Assembly (NCBI GenBank): GCA_017480115.1
Contig: JAFVBH010000019.1
Coordinates: 1-64,000 of the forward strand
Length of the DNA: 64,000 nt
Reading direction: 5' to 3'
From: Clostridia bacterium
Lineage (GTDB): Bacteria > Bacillota > Clostridia > Oscillospirales > Acutalibacteraceae
The position numbers and the translations under genes were made by a program. Below, in pieces: positions 17,462 through 23,966 of this stretch (position 1 is its first letter; the number at the start of each line of letters is the position of its first letter). Below the pieces are notes generated by a model, which saw only the letters and a program-made list of their open reading frames with translations, searched no databases and had not been told where the DNA came from.

Positions 17462-17683
17462 ATGAAAAAAGTATATGCCCTTAATGATTTGGATTGCGCT
17501 GTCTGCGCGCAGAAGATGCAGGACGCAATTGCAAAGCTGGACGGCGTTTTGGACGCAGAGGTCAGCTTTATCAAGCAGAAGTTGACCATCGAGACGGCGG
17601 ACGACATCGATATTGACGATTTGATGAAAAAAGTGAAAAAGACGATCCGCAAGGTCGAACCCGACTGCGAGGTCGTGATGTAG
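17462..17683 (+). CDS. Heavy-metal-associated (HMA) domain protein
   Basis: A 73-residue ferredoxin-like HMA domain with metal-binding motif 'DCAVCA' (Cys13 and Cys16). The protein probably binds and delivers metal to the ATPase that follows. In many Zn/Cd ATPases this domain is fused at the N terminus; here it is a separate gene and the ATPase lacks it. GAAAGGAG precedes the ATG. The stop is one base before the ATPase start, suggesting coupled translation. Confidence 0.85.
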   Translation: MKKVYALNDLDCAVCAQKMQDAIAKLDGVLDAEVSFIKQKLTIETADDIDIDDLMKKVKKTIRKVEPDCEVVM

Positions 17684-17684
17684 C

Positions 17685-19571
17685 ATGACCCGCAAACAAA
17701 AAAAGACGTTAATCCGTATTTTGATCAGCCTTGTATTGTTGGTCGCTGTATGGATCACGGACGGTTTTGTGACTTTGCAACCGGCATATCTGTTACTGTT
17801 CCTGTACGGCATTCCGTATCTTGTGATCGGTTATGATGTTTTGCGGAAAGCCGTGTTGAATATTATGCACGGGCAGCTGTTTGATGAAAATTTTTTGATG
17901 GCAGTCGCTACGCTCGGCGCTGTCGGCACAGGGGAGTATCGCGAGGCTGTCGCAGTGATGCTGTTTTATCAAGTTGGCGAACTGTTCCAGAGCTATGCAG
18001 TGGGGAAATCGAGAAAATCCATCACGGGTCTGATGAATATCCGTCCGGATTATGCAAATATTGAGCGCAACGGGGCGCTTGTGCAGGTCGATCCGGAGGA
18101 AATCTCTGTCGGTGATACGATCATTGTAAAGCCGGGCGAGCGTATCCCGCTTGACGGTATCATTTTGGAAGGTAAAACGAGTGTTGATACCTCCGCGCTG
18201 ACCGGAGAATCCGTACCCAGAACGCTGCATGCCGGTGACGATGTGATCAGCGGCTGTGTGAATGAAAGCGGATTGATCAAGGTTAAGGTCACAAAGCCGT
18301 TCGACGATTCAACTGTCGCTAAAATCCTTGATCTGGTGGAAAATTCCAGCAGTAAGAAAGCGAAAGCGGAAAATTTTATTACACGTTTTGCAAAAGTATA
18401 TACGCCGGTGGTCGTGTGCAGCGCTGTTTTACTTGCTGTTTTGCCACCGCTGGTCTTGCGCGGTGATGCCGTCGTGTGGAAAAACTGGATTCAACGCGCG
18501 CTGACGTTCCTTGTTATATCCTGCCCCTGCGCGTTGGTGATCTCCGTGCCGCTCAGCTTTTTCGGCGGTATCGGCGGCGCGTCCAAATGCGGGATTTTGG
18601 TCAAGGGCGGCAACTATATGGAAGCGCTGGCAAAGACGGGGATTGTTGTTTTTGACAAAACCGGCACATTGACAAGAGGTGTATTTCATGTTACCGCACT
18701 GCACCCGGATACGGTCAGTGAAAATGCACTGATCGAGCTCGCTGCGATTGCTGAATATTATTCCGATCACCCGATCGCAATATCCGTGAAAGAAGCCTAT
18801 GGTAAGGATATTGACGTGTCAAGGATAACGTCTGCAGAGGAAATTGCGGGTAAAGGCGTAAAAGCGGTCATCGACGGCAGGGAAGTCTATGTCGGCAATG
18901 ATAAGATGATGGATAAGATCGGCGCGGAATGGCACCCGTGTCATAAATCCGCGATGGGTACGACGATCCATGTTACCGTCGGCAATACATATGCGGGACA
19001 TTTGATTATTTCTGATGAAGTAAAACCGGATGCCGTCGCAGCCGTGCGGGATTTACAAAAAGAGAATATTCGTTTGGTCATGCTAACCGGGGATACGCGT
19101 GCGGTCGGTGAAGCAGTGGCGGAACAGCTTGGCATCGGGGGAGTGTTTACCAATCTTTTGCCGGGGGATAAGGTGCATAAGGTTGAAGGTTTGATCGATA
19201 ATAAAGAGAACAATAAAACGTTGGCATTTGTCGGCGACGGTATTAACGACGCGCCGGCATTGTCCCGCGCGGATGTGGGGATCGCCATGGGCGCCATCGG
19301 CTCCGACGCGGCAATTGAAGCAGCGGACGTCGTGCTCATGGACGATCAGCCGACAAAAATTCATACTGCGATTGCCATTTCTAAAAATACGGTGAAACTG
19401 GTAAAGGAAAATATTATTTTTTCACTGGGCGTCAAACTGATCGTATTGATTCTCGGCGCACTGGGCATTGCCGGTATGTGGTGGGCGGTATTCGCAGACG
19501 TCGGCGTTGCGGTTATTGCAATTCTGAACGCCACACGCGCATTGCATATAAAAAAGTATTCAGTAAAATAA
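17685..19571 (+). CDS. Heavy-metal P1B-type ATPase (Zn/Cd/Pb exporter type)
   Basis: Pumps metal ions out of the cell at the expense of ATP. The 628-residue protein has about eight membrane segments and the P-type motifs in order: 'ALTGESVP' near residue 170, the ion-site 'SCPCALVIS' near 280, phosphorylation site 'DKTGTLT' near 325, and 'GDGINDAPAL' near 517. It has no N-terminal HMA domain, that role being taken by the preceding gene. With a CadC-like regulator, Zn/Cd/Pb is more likely than Cu, but this is inference. A terminator follows. Confidence 0.92.
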   Translation: MTRKQKKTLIRILISLVLLVAVWITDGFVTLQPAYLLLFLYGIPYLVIGYDVLRKAVLNIMHGQLFDENFLMAVATLGAVGTGEYREAVAVMLFYQVGELFQSYAVGKSRKSITGLMNIRPDYANIERNGALVQVDPEEISVGDTIIVKPGERIPLDGIILEGKTSVDTSALTGESVPRTLHAGDDVISGCVNESGLIKVKVTKPFDDSTVAKILDLVENSSSKKAKAENFITRFAKVYTPVVVCSAVLLAVLPPLVLRGDAVVWKNWIQRALTFLVISCPCALVISVPLSFFGGIGGASKCGILVKGGNYMEALAKTGIVVFDKTGTLTRGVFHVTALHPDTVSENALIELAAIAEYYSDHPIAISVKEAYGKDIDVSRITSAEEIAGKGVKAVIDGREVYVGNDKMMDKIGAEWHPCHKSAMGTTIHVTVGNTYAGHLIISDEVKPDAVAAVRDLQKENIRLVMLTGDTRAVGEAVAEQLGIGGVFTNLLPGDKVHKVEGLIDNKENNKTLAFVGDGINDAPALSRADVGIAMGAIGSDAAIEAADVVLMDDQPTKIHTAIAISKNTVKLVKENIIFSLGVKLIVLILGALGIAGMWWAVFADVGVAVIAILNATRALHIKKYSVK

Positions 19572-19580
19572 TTCATCACT

Positions 19581-19613
19581 AAAATCGATCTGTCGTTCCT
19601 CAGATCGATTTTT
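19581..19613 (+). terminator. Terminator of the metal-efflux operon
   Basis: AAATCGATCTG and CAGATCGATTT form an 11-bp stem followed by a T run. Confidence 0.85.
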
Positions 19614-19665
19614 ATCATTTTTGTATTGATTTTTCAGTAGGAATGTGGTAATCTAAAAAAACAAT

Positions 19666-19695
19666 AATTGCACAAAATAAATGTTAAATAAGAAA
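19666..19695. repeat. Left copy of putative recombination site (att-like)
   Basis: The 20 bases AATTGCACAAAATAAATGTT recur exactly at 22073-22092, 2407 bp away. Left arm and 6-base centre (TAAATG) are identical, but here the right arm reads TTAAATAAGAAATT instead of the palindromic TTTTGTGCAATT. Sharing one arm plus the central spacer is the expected pattern for attL/attR made by a tyrosine recombinase. Confidence 0.65.
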
Positions 19696-19702
19696 TTTAG
19701 AT

Positions 19703-19738
19703 TAAGCGGTAGGTTATCTTCTATCGCTTATTTTTATT
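19703..19738 (+). terminator. Hairpin with T tail at the left end of the insertion
   Basis: AAGCGGTAG pairs with CTATCGCTT (one G-T pair) around an 8-base loop, followed by ATTTTTATTT. Confidence 0.6.
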
Positions 19739-19789
19739 TAACTTTATAGTGAAAAAAATATGTTTTTTTTAGATAAAAATTTCGCTTAA

Positions 19790-20215
19790 GAACAACTGAA
19801 AAATGGCTATATATCGCCGTTTTTCGGTTTTTGTTTTTGCCCCGGAAGAACGTGCCGGCACGTGCGGCCGTAGCTCCCGGCGATGCAACGTGCAGCTGTA
19901 GACGGTGCGTCGGTAGATAGTACGGCTTCCACCGCCTGCGGCGCTTCAGCTCGGCAACCATGGAAGCAGATCGCAAGGCACGATAGCGGCAGCTCCCCCG
20001 ACCGCCTACACCATTCTTTTCACCCTTAGGCAGTTCGATCTAGTACAAAATCGGGTGTGCGCAGCACACAGCGCGCAGCGCACCGCTGACCCTCCCGCGG
20101 CACGTTTTCAGAAGCTCGATTTTCGGATAGCTCTCTTTTTCCGCGCAGCGGAAAAAACCCTATATCTAGTAGTGGGTTTTTCGTCCCACTTTTTACTACA
20201 CTAAAGTGAATTTTC
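19790..20215. other. Hairpin-rich non-coding region of the phage-like insertion
   Basis: No credible gene lies between 19739 and 20281. This stretch has several inverted repeats: a 14-bp stem at 19792-19829 (AACTGAAAAATGGC with GCCGTTTTTCGGTT, two G-T pairs), TTTTTCCGC/GCGGAAAAA at 20136-20156, and nested GTAGT...GTGGG/CCCAC...ACTAC at about 20168-20205. Its centre is GC-rich while both flanks are AT-rich. Filamentous phages carry such an intergenic region for replication origin and packaging signal, so this may be a remnant of one. Confidence 0.45.
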
Positions 20216-20281
20216 TTACTAATTTTTACTCTCAATTTTTGCTTATTTCAGCCTTGCTTGCAGGGTGTTTTTGTCCTGTTT

Positions 20282-20503
20282 TTAGATGTCAAAATAATCT
20301 AGTCCTTGTGGTAAATCAAGTATGTAGTCTGCTGAAATGTTTAGCTTTTTACATATTTGTTTTAATCGTGATACTGGTAGTTCTACAATTCCGTTTTCGT
20401 ATCTTGAGTAAGATTGTTGATGTATGCCTAGATATTTTGCCATTTCTTGCTGTGTTATGTTTCTTGCTTCTCTTACAAACTTGATTTTTTCGTTGTATGC
20501 CAT
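20282..20503 (-). CDS. Phage-type HTH (Cro/CI family) repressor
   Basis: A 73-residue helix-turn-helix protein: 'FVREARNITQQEMAKYLGIHQQSYSRYENG' is a typical XRE/Cro-CI DNA-binding domain. The ATG at 20503 is preferred to the GTG at 20512 because AGAGGTG lies at the right distance. It is divergent from a strong promoter flanked by two copies of an inverted repeat, so it probably controls the small genes to its right and its own expression, as in temperate phages. Encoded in an AT-rich insertion. Confidence 0.85.
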   Translation of the reverse strand: MAYNEKIKFVREARNITQQEMAKYLGIHQQSYSRYENGIVELPVSRLKQICKKLNISADYILDLPQGLDYFDI

Positions 20504-20537
20504 TTCATTCACCTCTAGAAATATTTTATAAAAAAAT

Positions 20538-20601
20538 ACAACAAATATGTTGACATGACAGCTGATTAGCTGTATACTTCTTATAACAACATATCTGTTG
20601 T
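20538..20601 (+). promoter_or_regulatory. Rightward promoter with two repressor-operator candidates
   Basis: TTGACA (20550-20555), 17 bases, TATACT (20573-20578) is a near-consensus promoter. It is bracketed by two related palindromes, ACAACAAATATGTTGA (20538-20553) and ACAACATATCTGTTGT (20586-20601), sharing CAACA-N4-TGTTG. One overlaps the -35 box and one the transcription start, a classic repressor arrangement for the adjacent HTH gene. Confidence 0.75.
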
Positions 20602-20624
20602 AATATTTTTATGAGGTGTTTTGT

Positions 20625-20795
20625 ATGTATCGAATTGTTTGGCGTGAAAATTTGTTACCCCCTGGGGATAAGTTCCTACGTGATTTGCGGTTTTCCAGCC
20701 GTGAATACGCCCACGGGTATTGTGACGGTTTAAATGATTCTCTTAAGAATCTCGGCGCGATCTATGATATTCAGCCTGTGATTGCTGAGGAATGA
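20625..20795 (+). CDS. Small phage-like protein, unknown
   Basis: A 56-residue protein beginning 'MYRIVWRENLLPPGDKFLRD', hydrophilic, with no recognised domain. GAGGTG lies 6 bases before its ATG, and it is the first gene downstream of the regulated promoter. In filamentous phages the first small genes often serve replication, but no motif supports a role here. Confidence 0.65.
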   Translation: MYRIVWRENLLPPGDKFLRDLRFSSREYAHGYCDGLNDSLKNLGAIYDIQPVIAEE

Positions 20796-20812
20796 TTTTA
20801 GGAGGTTTTACA

Positions 20813-21052
20813 ATGAATGAAATTTTTAAGTTTTTCGGTTATCGCGTCGGCGATTATGACTTTAACGGTAGACAAGGCAAGTACTTGAATATCTTCGTAG
20901 GCTCTGAACACAGCGGCGTAACCGGCATGCAGACAGATAAATTTAAATGCACGCCGGAGCTCATCTCGGTTGTTGATGAAACCCTTCTTAATGAAGATGT
21001 TGCCCTTGGTTTTGACCGTTACGGGCGTGTGATCTCGATTTCTCCTTGCTGA
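20813..21052 (+). CDS. Small beta-rich protein resembling filamentous-phage ssDNA-binding proteins
   Basis: A 79-residue protein with 'FKFFGYRVGDYDFNGRQGK' at the N terminus and 'ALGFDRYGRVISISP' at the C terminus. This framing is reminiscent of small helix-destabilising (gene V-like) proteins in inovirus-like elements of Firmicutes. The likeness is from memory of the pattern, not an alignment, and must be tested. A very strong ribosome-binding site (AGGAGG) suggests high expression, which suits a ssDNA-coating protein. It is followed two bases later by a tiny membrane protein gene. Confidence 0.6.
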   Translation: MNEIFKFFGYRVGDYDFNGRQGKYLNIFVGSEHSGVTGMQTDKFKCTPELISVVDETLLNEDVALGFDRYGRVISISPC

Positions 21053-21053
21053 T

Positions 21054-21143
21054 ATGAGCTTTGATCAAGTTAATTTAATTATTCTGCTTGTTTGCAGCGC
21101 TCTGTTTTGTATTGGCTCTCTGATTGTCGCTTTGTTTAATTAA
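21054..21143 (+). CDS. Tiny membrane protein (29 aa)
   Basis: Begins 'MSFDQVNLIILLVC' and is a single membrane-spanning helix. It starts one base after the stop of the preceding gene, suggesting translational coupling. Size and hydrophobicity resemble minor coat proteins of filamentous phages (pVII/pIX class), but sequences this short cannot be assigned by eye. Confidence 0.5.
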   Translation: MSFDQVNLIILLVCSALFCIGSLIVALFN

Positions 21144-21150
21144 TTTAGCT

Positions 21151-21255
21151 ATGCCGCTTAAGGAATTAATTTTTATCATCGTTTATACGTTCTCTGTTTT
21201 GATCGTTTGCTTGATCTTATACAAGGCGTTTGAATACCAGCAGTCAGATCATTAG
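21151..21255 (+). CDS. Tiny membrane protein (34 aa)
   Basis: Begins 'MPLKELIFIIVYTFSVLIV', a single membrane helix with a short polar tail ending 'YQQSDH'. It lies 7 bases after the previous tiny gene without a clear ribosome-binding site of its own, so it is probably translated by coupling. Possible minor coat or membrane protein of the phage-like element. Confidence 0.45.
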   Translation: MPLKELIFIIVYTFSVLIVCLILYKAFEYQQSDH

Positions 21256-21302
21256 TTTTTATTCTCCTTTTTATACTCTTTCGGAAAAGGGAAGTGCAGT
21301 AC

Positions 21303-21557
21303 ATGAAAAAGATGTTATCCGTTATCCTCGTTATTGCGGTGATCTTCTCATGCGCTGCGCTTCCTGTTTTCTCGTTAGATTATCCGGTTGCCCTTAATTC
21401 TGCAAACTTAGATGAATTCACTTTTGATACTAATTCTTCTGACCCTGACCCCTATGTATCAGGTGTTTCTATAAATTCCAATAATCATACAATCACGGTG
21501 GATTGGTATATGACGTCTGTTGTTTCTTGTGAAACGGGTAACGGATTTATCTTTTAA
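21303..21557 (+). pseudogene. Secreted phage-like protein, apparently truncated
   Basis: The frame starts with a clear signal peptide ('MKKMLSVILVIAVIFSCAAL', cleavage near residue 24). About 45 residues of mature sequence follow, including an exposed, Asp/Ser/Asn-rich stretch, and the frame stops just after 'SCETGNG'. The downstream DNA changes in composition and carries an unrelated open frame. It looks like the 5' part of a coat or adsorption protein gene cut by a deletion. It could also be an intact small secreted protein. Confidence 0.5.
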
Positions 21558-21813
21558 AAATCTGCAAAAGGTTTTTCCGAATCTGCGCATGCTTCCGGAA
21601 CAATTCAGCATCGAGCAGCTGGGCGCTAAGGAGTTTGTTTTCCTGTTCGCCTTGCTTCGTGACGGTGATCTGATGAATTATATGCCGTCGAGTACGCGAC
21701 CGCGATATATTGCTAAGCTGGATCAGCTTGTCGAACCGTTGCAGCCGGATGAGGTGTGCTTTGGCGTCTGTGTGTCGTATTTGATGTCTTTATTGGTGAT
21801 GGTAGATGAATGA
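21520..21813 (+). pseudogene. Fragment of an unrecognised gene, probably without its own start
   Basis: Open for up to 97 codons ('LQKVFPNLRMLPEQFSIEQL' onward, ending 'LLVMVDE'). There is no plausible ribosome-binding site at the possible TTG/GTG starts near 21520-21530. It overlaps the end of the truncated secreted-protein frame and begins just after a stop, as expected if a deletion joined two genes. The protein is alpha-helical in character; no family recognised. An internal ATG at 21589 could start a shorter 74-residue product. Confidence 0.4.
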
Positions 21814-22036
21814 TCAGATATTTATTTTGCTTTACAAGATTTTTGAAAAGTATGATAGCGAGATCGAGCAGCGTTTTATTAACTATCGCAACGATTTGTA
21901 CAGTCGCATGCGTGAATTTGATGAAGTCGATTATTTACATATGCTGGAGATCGTTACTCAAAGGAAGCTTGTTAAACAAATACGCGGTGAAGTGCTGGCG
22001 ATCATTTCGCAGATCGAAGATACTGAAAAGGGTTGA
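21806..22036 (+). CDS. Small charged helical protein, unknown
   Basis: A 76-residue protein beginning 'MNDQIFILLYKIFEKYDSEI', mostly charged helix ('QRFINYRNDLYSRMREFDEV'). Its start overlaps the end of the preceding frame by 8 bases, so it depended on coupled translation with that gene. It lies 36 bases before the palindromic recombination site and so is the last frame of the insertion. Function not recognised. Confidence 0.45.
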   Translation: MNDQIFILLYKIFEKYDSEIEQRFINYRNDLYSRMREFDEVDYLHMLEIVTQRKLVKQIRGEVLAIISQIEDTEKG

Positions 22037-22072
22037 CAGGTTACTACAGAAGTGATATATTATTTTTGCAGG

Positions 22073-22102
22073 AATTGCACAAAATAAATGTTTTGTGCAA
22101 TT
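22073..22102. repeat. Perfect palindromic recombination-site candidate upstream of xer gene
   Basis: AATTGCACAAAA-TAAATG-TTTTGTGCAATT is a perfect 12-bp inverted repeat with a 6-base centre. That is the geometry of Xer/dif and other tyrosine-recombinase core sites (about 11-bp arms, 6-8-bp centre). The first 20 bases are repeated at 19666. It ends 57 bases before the start of a Xer-type recombinase gene, as difSL lies beside xerS in streptococci. Confidence 0.68.
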
Positions 22103-22159
22103 TAGGGAAGTCATATAAAGGAATTTTAAAAAAAATCTATAAATTAAGGAATGAAACCC

Positions 22160-23152
22160 ATGAATATCAATTATGATACGTTGCCGGGCATTGTTTGCGA
22201 TTATCTGAATCATTTGCGCGTTGTGAAGAATCGTTCGCCGAAAACGGTTTATGAATACATGATCGACATTCGTATGTTTTCACGCTTTATCAAAGCCGGC
22301 AAAAAAAATGATATTACCGCCGATGCGCTGGAACGCGTTGATATAACCGACTTGAGCGTATCTTTCTACGACGCAATTACGCTGAACGATACCTACAGAT
22401 TTCTGGCGTACTGTGCCGACGTGCGCAGGGATAAAGAATCCGCGCGCTGCCGCATGGTATCTGCGATTCGCTCATTTTATAAATATTTAGATTTATCAAA
22501 CAAACTTTCTCATGAGAACTATATGCAGCATTTAGAGGCGCCGAAACGGAAAAAAGCATTGCCAAAATATTTATCATTGGAGCAAAGCAAGGATTTATTA
22601 TCCGCCATAGACGGAAAAAACCGCGCCAGGGATTACTGCATGATCACGCTGTTTTTGAATTGCGGACTGCGTCTTTCGGAACTTGTGGGGTTGAATTGCA
22701 GCAGTATTCGTTGCAATACGATGACCGTGACCGGTAAGGGAAATAAAGAGCGCTTAATCTATCTGAACGACGCCTGCATGATCGCGCTTGACGATTACAT
22801 GAAACAGCGTCCTATGGACGGCGTAAAAGATCGGGATGCGTTATTTTTAAGTAACCGGCTGACGCGCATCTCCAATCGCACGGTGCAGTATGTTGTGGAA
22901 AATTTTCTGAAAAAAATCGGGCTTGACGGGCAAGGATATTCCACCCATAAACTGCGGCACACGGCGGCAACCCTGATGTATCAATACGGCGGCGCGGATA
23001 TTCGAGTGCTAAAAGAAGTGCTTGGGCATGAAAATCTGAATACGACTGAGATTTATACTCATGTGTCCAACGCGCAGGTGCGTTCTGTTGCGGAATCCAA
23101 TCCGCTGTCTGATGTGCGGCATAACGCTCGTTCCGAGGATAACGATACGTGA
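22160..23152 (+). CDS. Xer-type tyrosine recombinase
   Basis: A 330-residue recombinase with an N-terminal SAM-like core-binding domain ('YLNHLRVVKNRSPKTVYEYM') and a C-terminal catalytic domain. The visible catalytic residues are Arg in 'NCGLRLSELVGLN', Lys in 'VTGKGNKERLIYL', His-x-x-Arg in 'STHKLRHTAATLM', the following His in 'VLGHENLNTTEIYTHV', and the nucleophile Tyr in the same stretch. The ATG at 22160 is chosen because AAGGA (22146-22150) is 9 bases away; the ATG at 22151 touches it. Neighbouring spoIIM recalls the spoIIM-xerD linkage of other Firmicutes, so it could be the chromosomal dimer-resolution enzyme rather than a phage integrase. Confidence 0.88.
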   Translation: MNINYDTLPGIVCDYLNHLRVVKNRSPKTVYEYMIDIRMFSRFIKAGKKNDITADALERVDITDLSVSFYDAITLNDTYRFLAYCADVRRDKESARCRMVSAIRSFYKYLDLSNKLSHENYMQHLEAPKRKKALPKYLSLEQSKDLLSAIDGKNRARDYCMITLFLNCGLRLSELVGLNCSSIRCNTMTVTGKGNKERLIYLNDACMIALDDYMKQRPMDGVKDRDALFLSNRLTRISNRTVQYVVENFLKKIGLDGQGYSTHKLRHTAATLMYQYGGADIRVLKEVLGHENLNTTEIYTHVSNAQVRSVAESNPLSDVRHNARSEDNDT

Positions 23153-23166
23153 GACTTCCCTGCCGG

Positions 23167-23784
23167 TTAAAATAAAGAAAACAGCCTCATCGTGCCGCTG
23201 TTTAATACCGCCACAGCAAGCGCGGCAAACAAGCAGATGCCGCTGTTTATAAAATAGCGTTTTAAATCGGGTTTTGGTTGTACGGTTTTTTGTACATAGC
23301 TTTGGTAGATATTTAAGGAGACCAAAGCGGCATGTTTGCCGCACAGAATCAGTACAGATGCAAACATGCTGCTAGCGGGCAAGACTGACATTACGCGGTT
23401 AACCAGGTTTTTCCCGGGAAATAAGAGAAAAATCCCCCCAATCATCACCGCGCTGATCCCGCCGTAAAGCATCATCAGCAGCGGAATACAGACGAAACCG
23501 AATAAGGAAAGTCCGGAAATCGTCTCAAATAAAGAAAAGGATAAAAAAAATCCCACGGACACAAGAAAAACATGCTTAAAATCGTAGGTAAAAAAATCTA
23601 CGATCCAAGGATCAACCAAAGCTGCGACCGTTGTGGCGATTGATCCTCTGTAAATAAAAAACGTGGTAATGTAGCCGATAAAATAACACAATAATAAAAT
23701 CGAAAGCGGTATCAACTCACCGGCGTGTTGTTCAAAAAAGCCGCCGATCGTACCGATACGCTTTCTCAGGATCATATTTTGCAT
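23167..23784 (-). CDS. spoIIM: SpoIIM-like stage II sporulation membrane protein
   Basis: A 205-residue membrane protein with about five or six hydrophobic segments, beginning 'MQNMILRKRIGTIGGFFEQH'. SpoIIM is part of the DMP complex with SpoIID and SpoIIP that thins peptidoglycan during engulfment. The N-terminal short helix, then 'ELIPLSILLLCYFIGYITTFF', and a location beside a xer gene fit the family. The ATG at 23784 is chosen since GAGAGGA lies 10 bases upstream. That ribosome-binding site is buried in a long hairpin. Assignment is likely but by eye. Confidence 0.72.
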   Translation of the reverse strand: MQNMILRKRIGTIGGFFEQHAGELIPLSILLLCYFIGYITTFFIYRGSIATTVAALVDPWIVDFFTYDFKHVFLVSVGFFLSFSLFETISGLSLFGFVCIPLLMMLYGGISAVMIGGIFLLFPGKNLVNRVMSVLPASSMFASVLILCGKHAALVSLNIYQSYVQKTVQPKPDLKRYFINSGICLFAALAVAVLNSGTMRLFSLF

Positions 23785-23790
23785 ACTTAA

Positions 23791-23832
23791 ACATCCTCTC
23801 ATGTTTCCTATGAAACTATATGAGAGGATGTC
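23791..23832 (-). promoter_or_regulatory. Hairpin hiding the ribosome-binding site of spoIIM
   Basis: ACATCCTCTCAT and ATGAGAGGATGT are perfect 12-bp arms, with an inner GTTTC/GAAAC stem, so almost the whole 42 bases pair. In the minus-strand transcript the 3' arm contains GAGAGGA, the Shine-Dalgarno of spoIIM. Such hairpins block translation from long read-through transcripts or act as a terminator for the upstream gene. Confidence 0.6.
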
Positions 23833-23849
23833 CTGTTTTTATGCCCATA

Positions 23850-23966
23850 TCACATGAGTTTTGTCTGTCCGTATTTTTTCATCACATGTCTGGTTGCGAT
23901 TGCAATGATAAATAAGACAGTCGTCGCGCTTATGCGTGCAATAGGATTGGTTTTATTTTTTTTCAT
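23850..23966 (-). CDS. Small membrane protein (38 aa)
   Basis: Begins 'MKKNKTNPIARISATTVLFI' and has one membrane helix followed by a basic tail ('TRHVMKKYGQTKLM'). Its start overlaps the stop of the upstream DUF6873-like gene in an ATGA junction, strong support for translation by coupling. No family recognised. Confidence 0.6.
   Translation of the reverse strand: MKKNKTNPIARISATTVLFIIAIATRHVMKKYGQTKLM

Noticed and set aside
19734-20235. Two minus-strand frames (80 and 69 codons) in the hairpin region
   Set aside because: No ribosome-binding sites, basic low-complexity products, and they run across strong hairpins. More likely non-coding phage-like DNA.
19581-22102. Reading the insertion as a plasmid or insertion sequence
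   Set aside because: No transposase, no terminal inverted repeats of IS type, no Rep or mobilisation gene seen.
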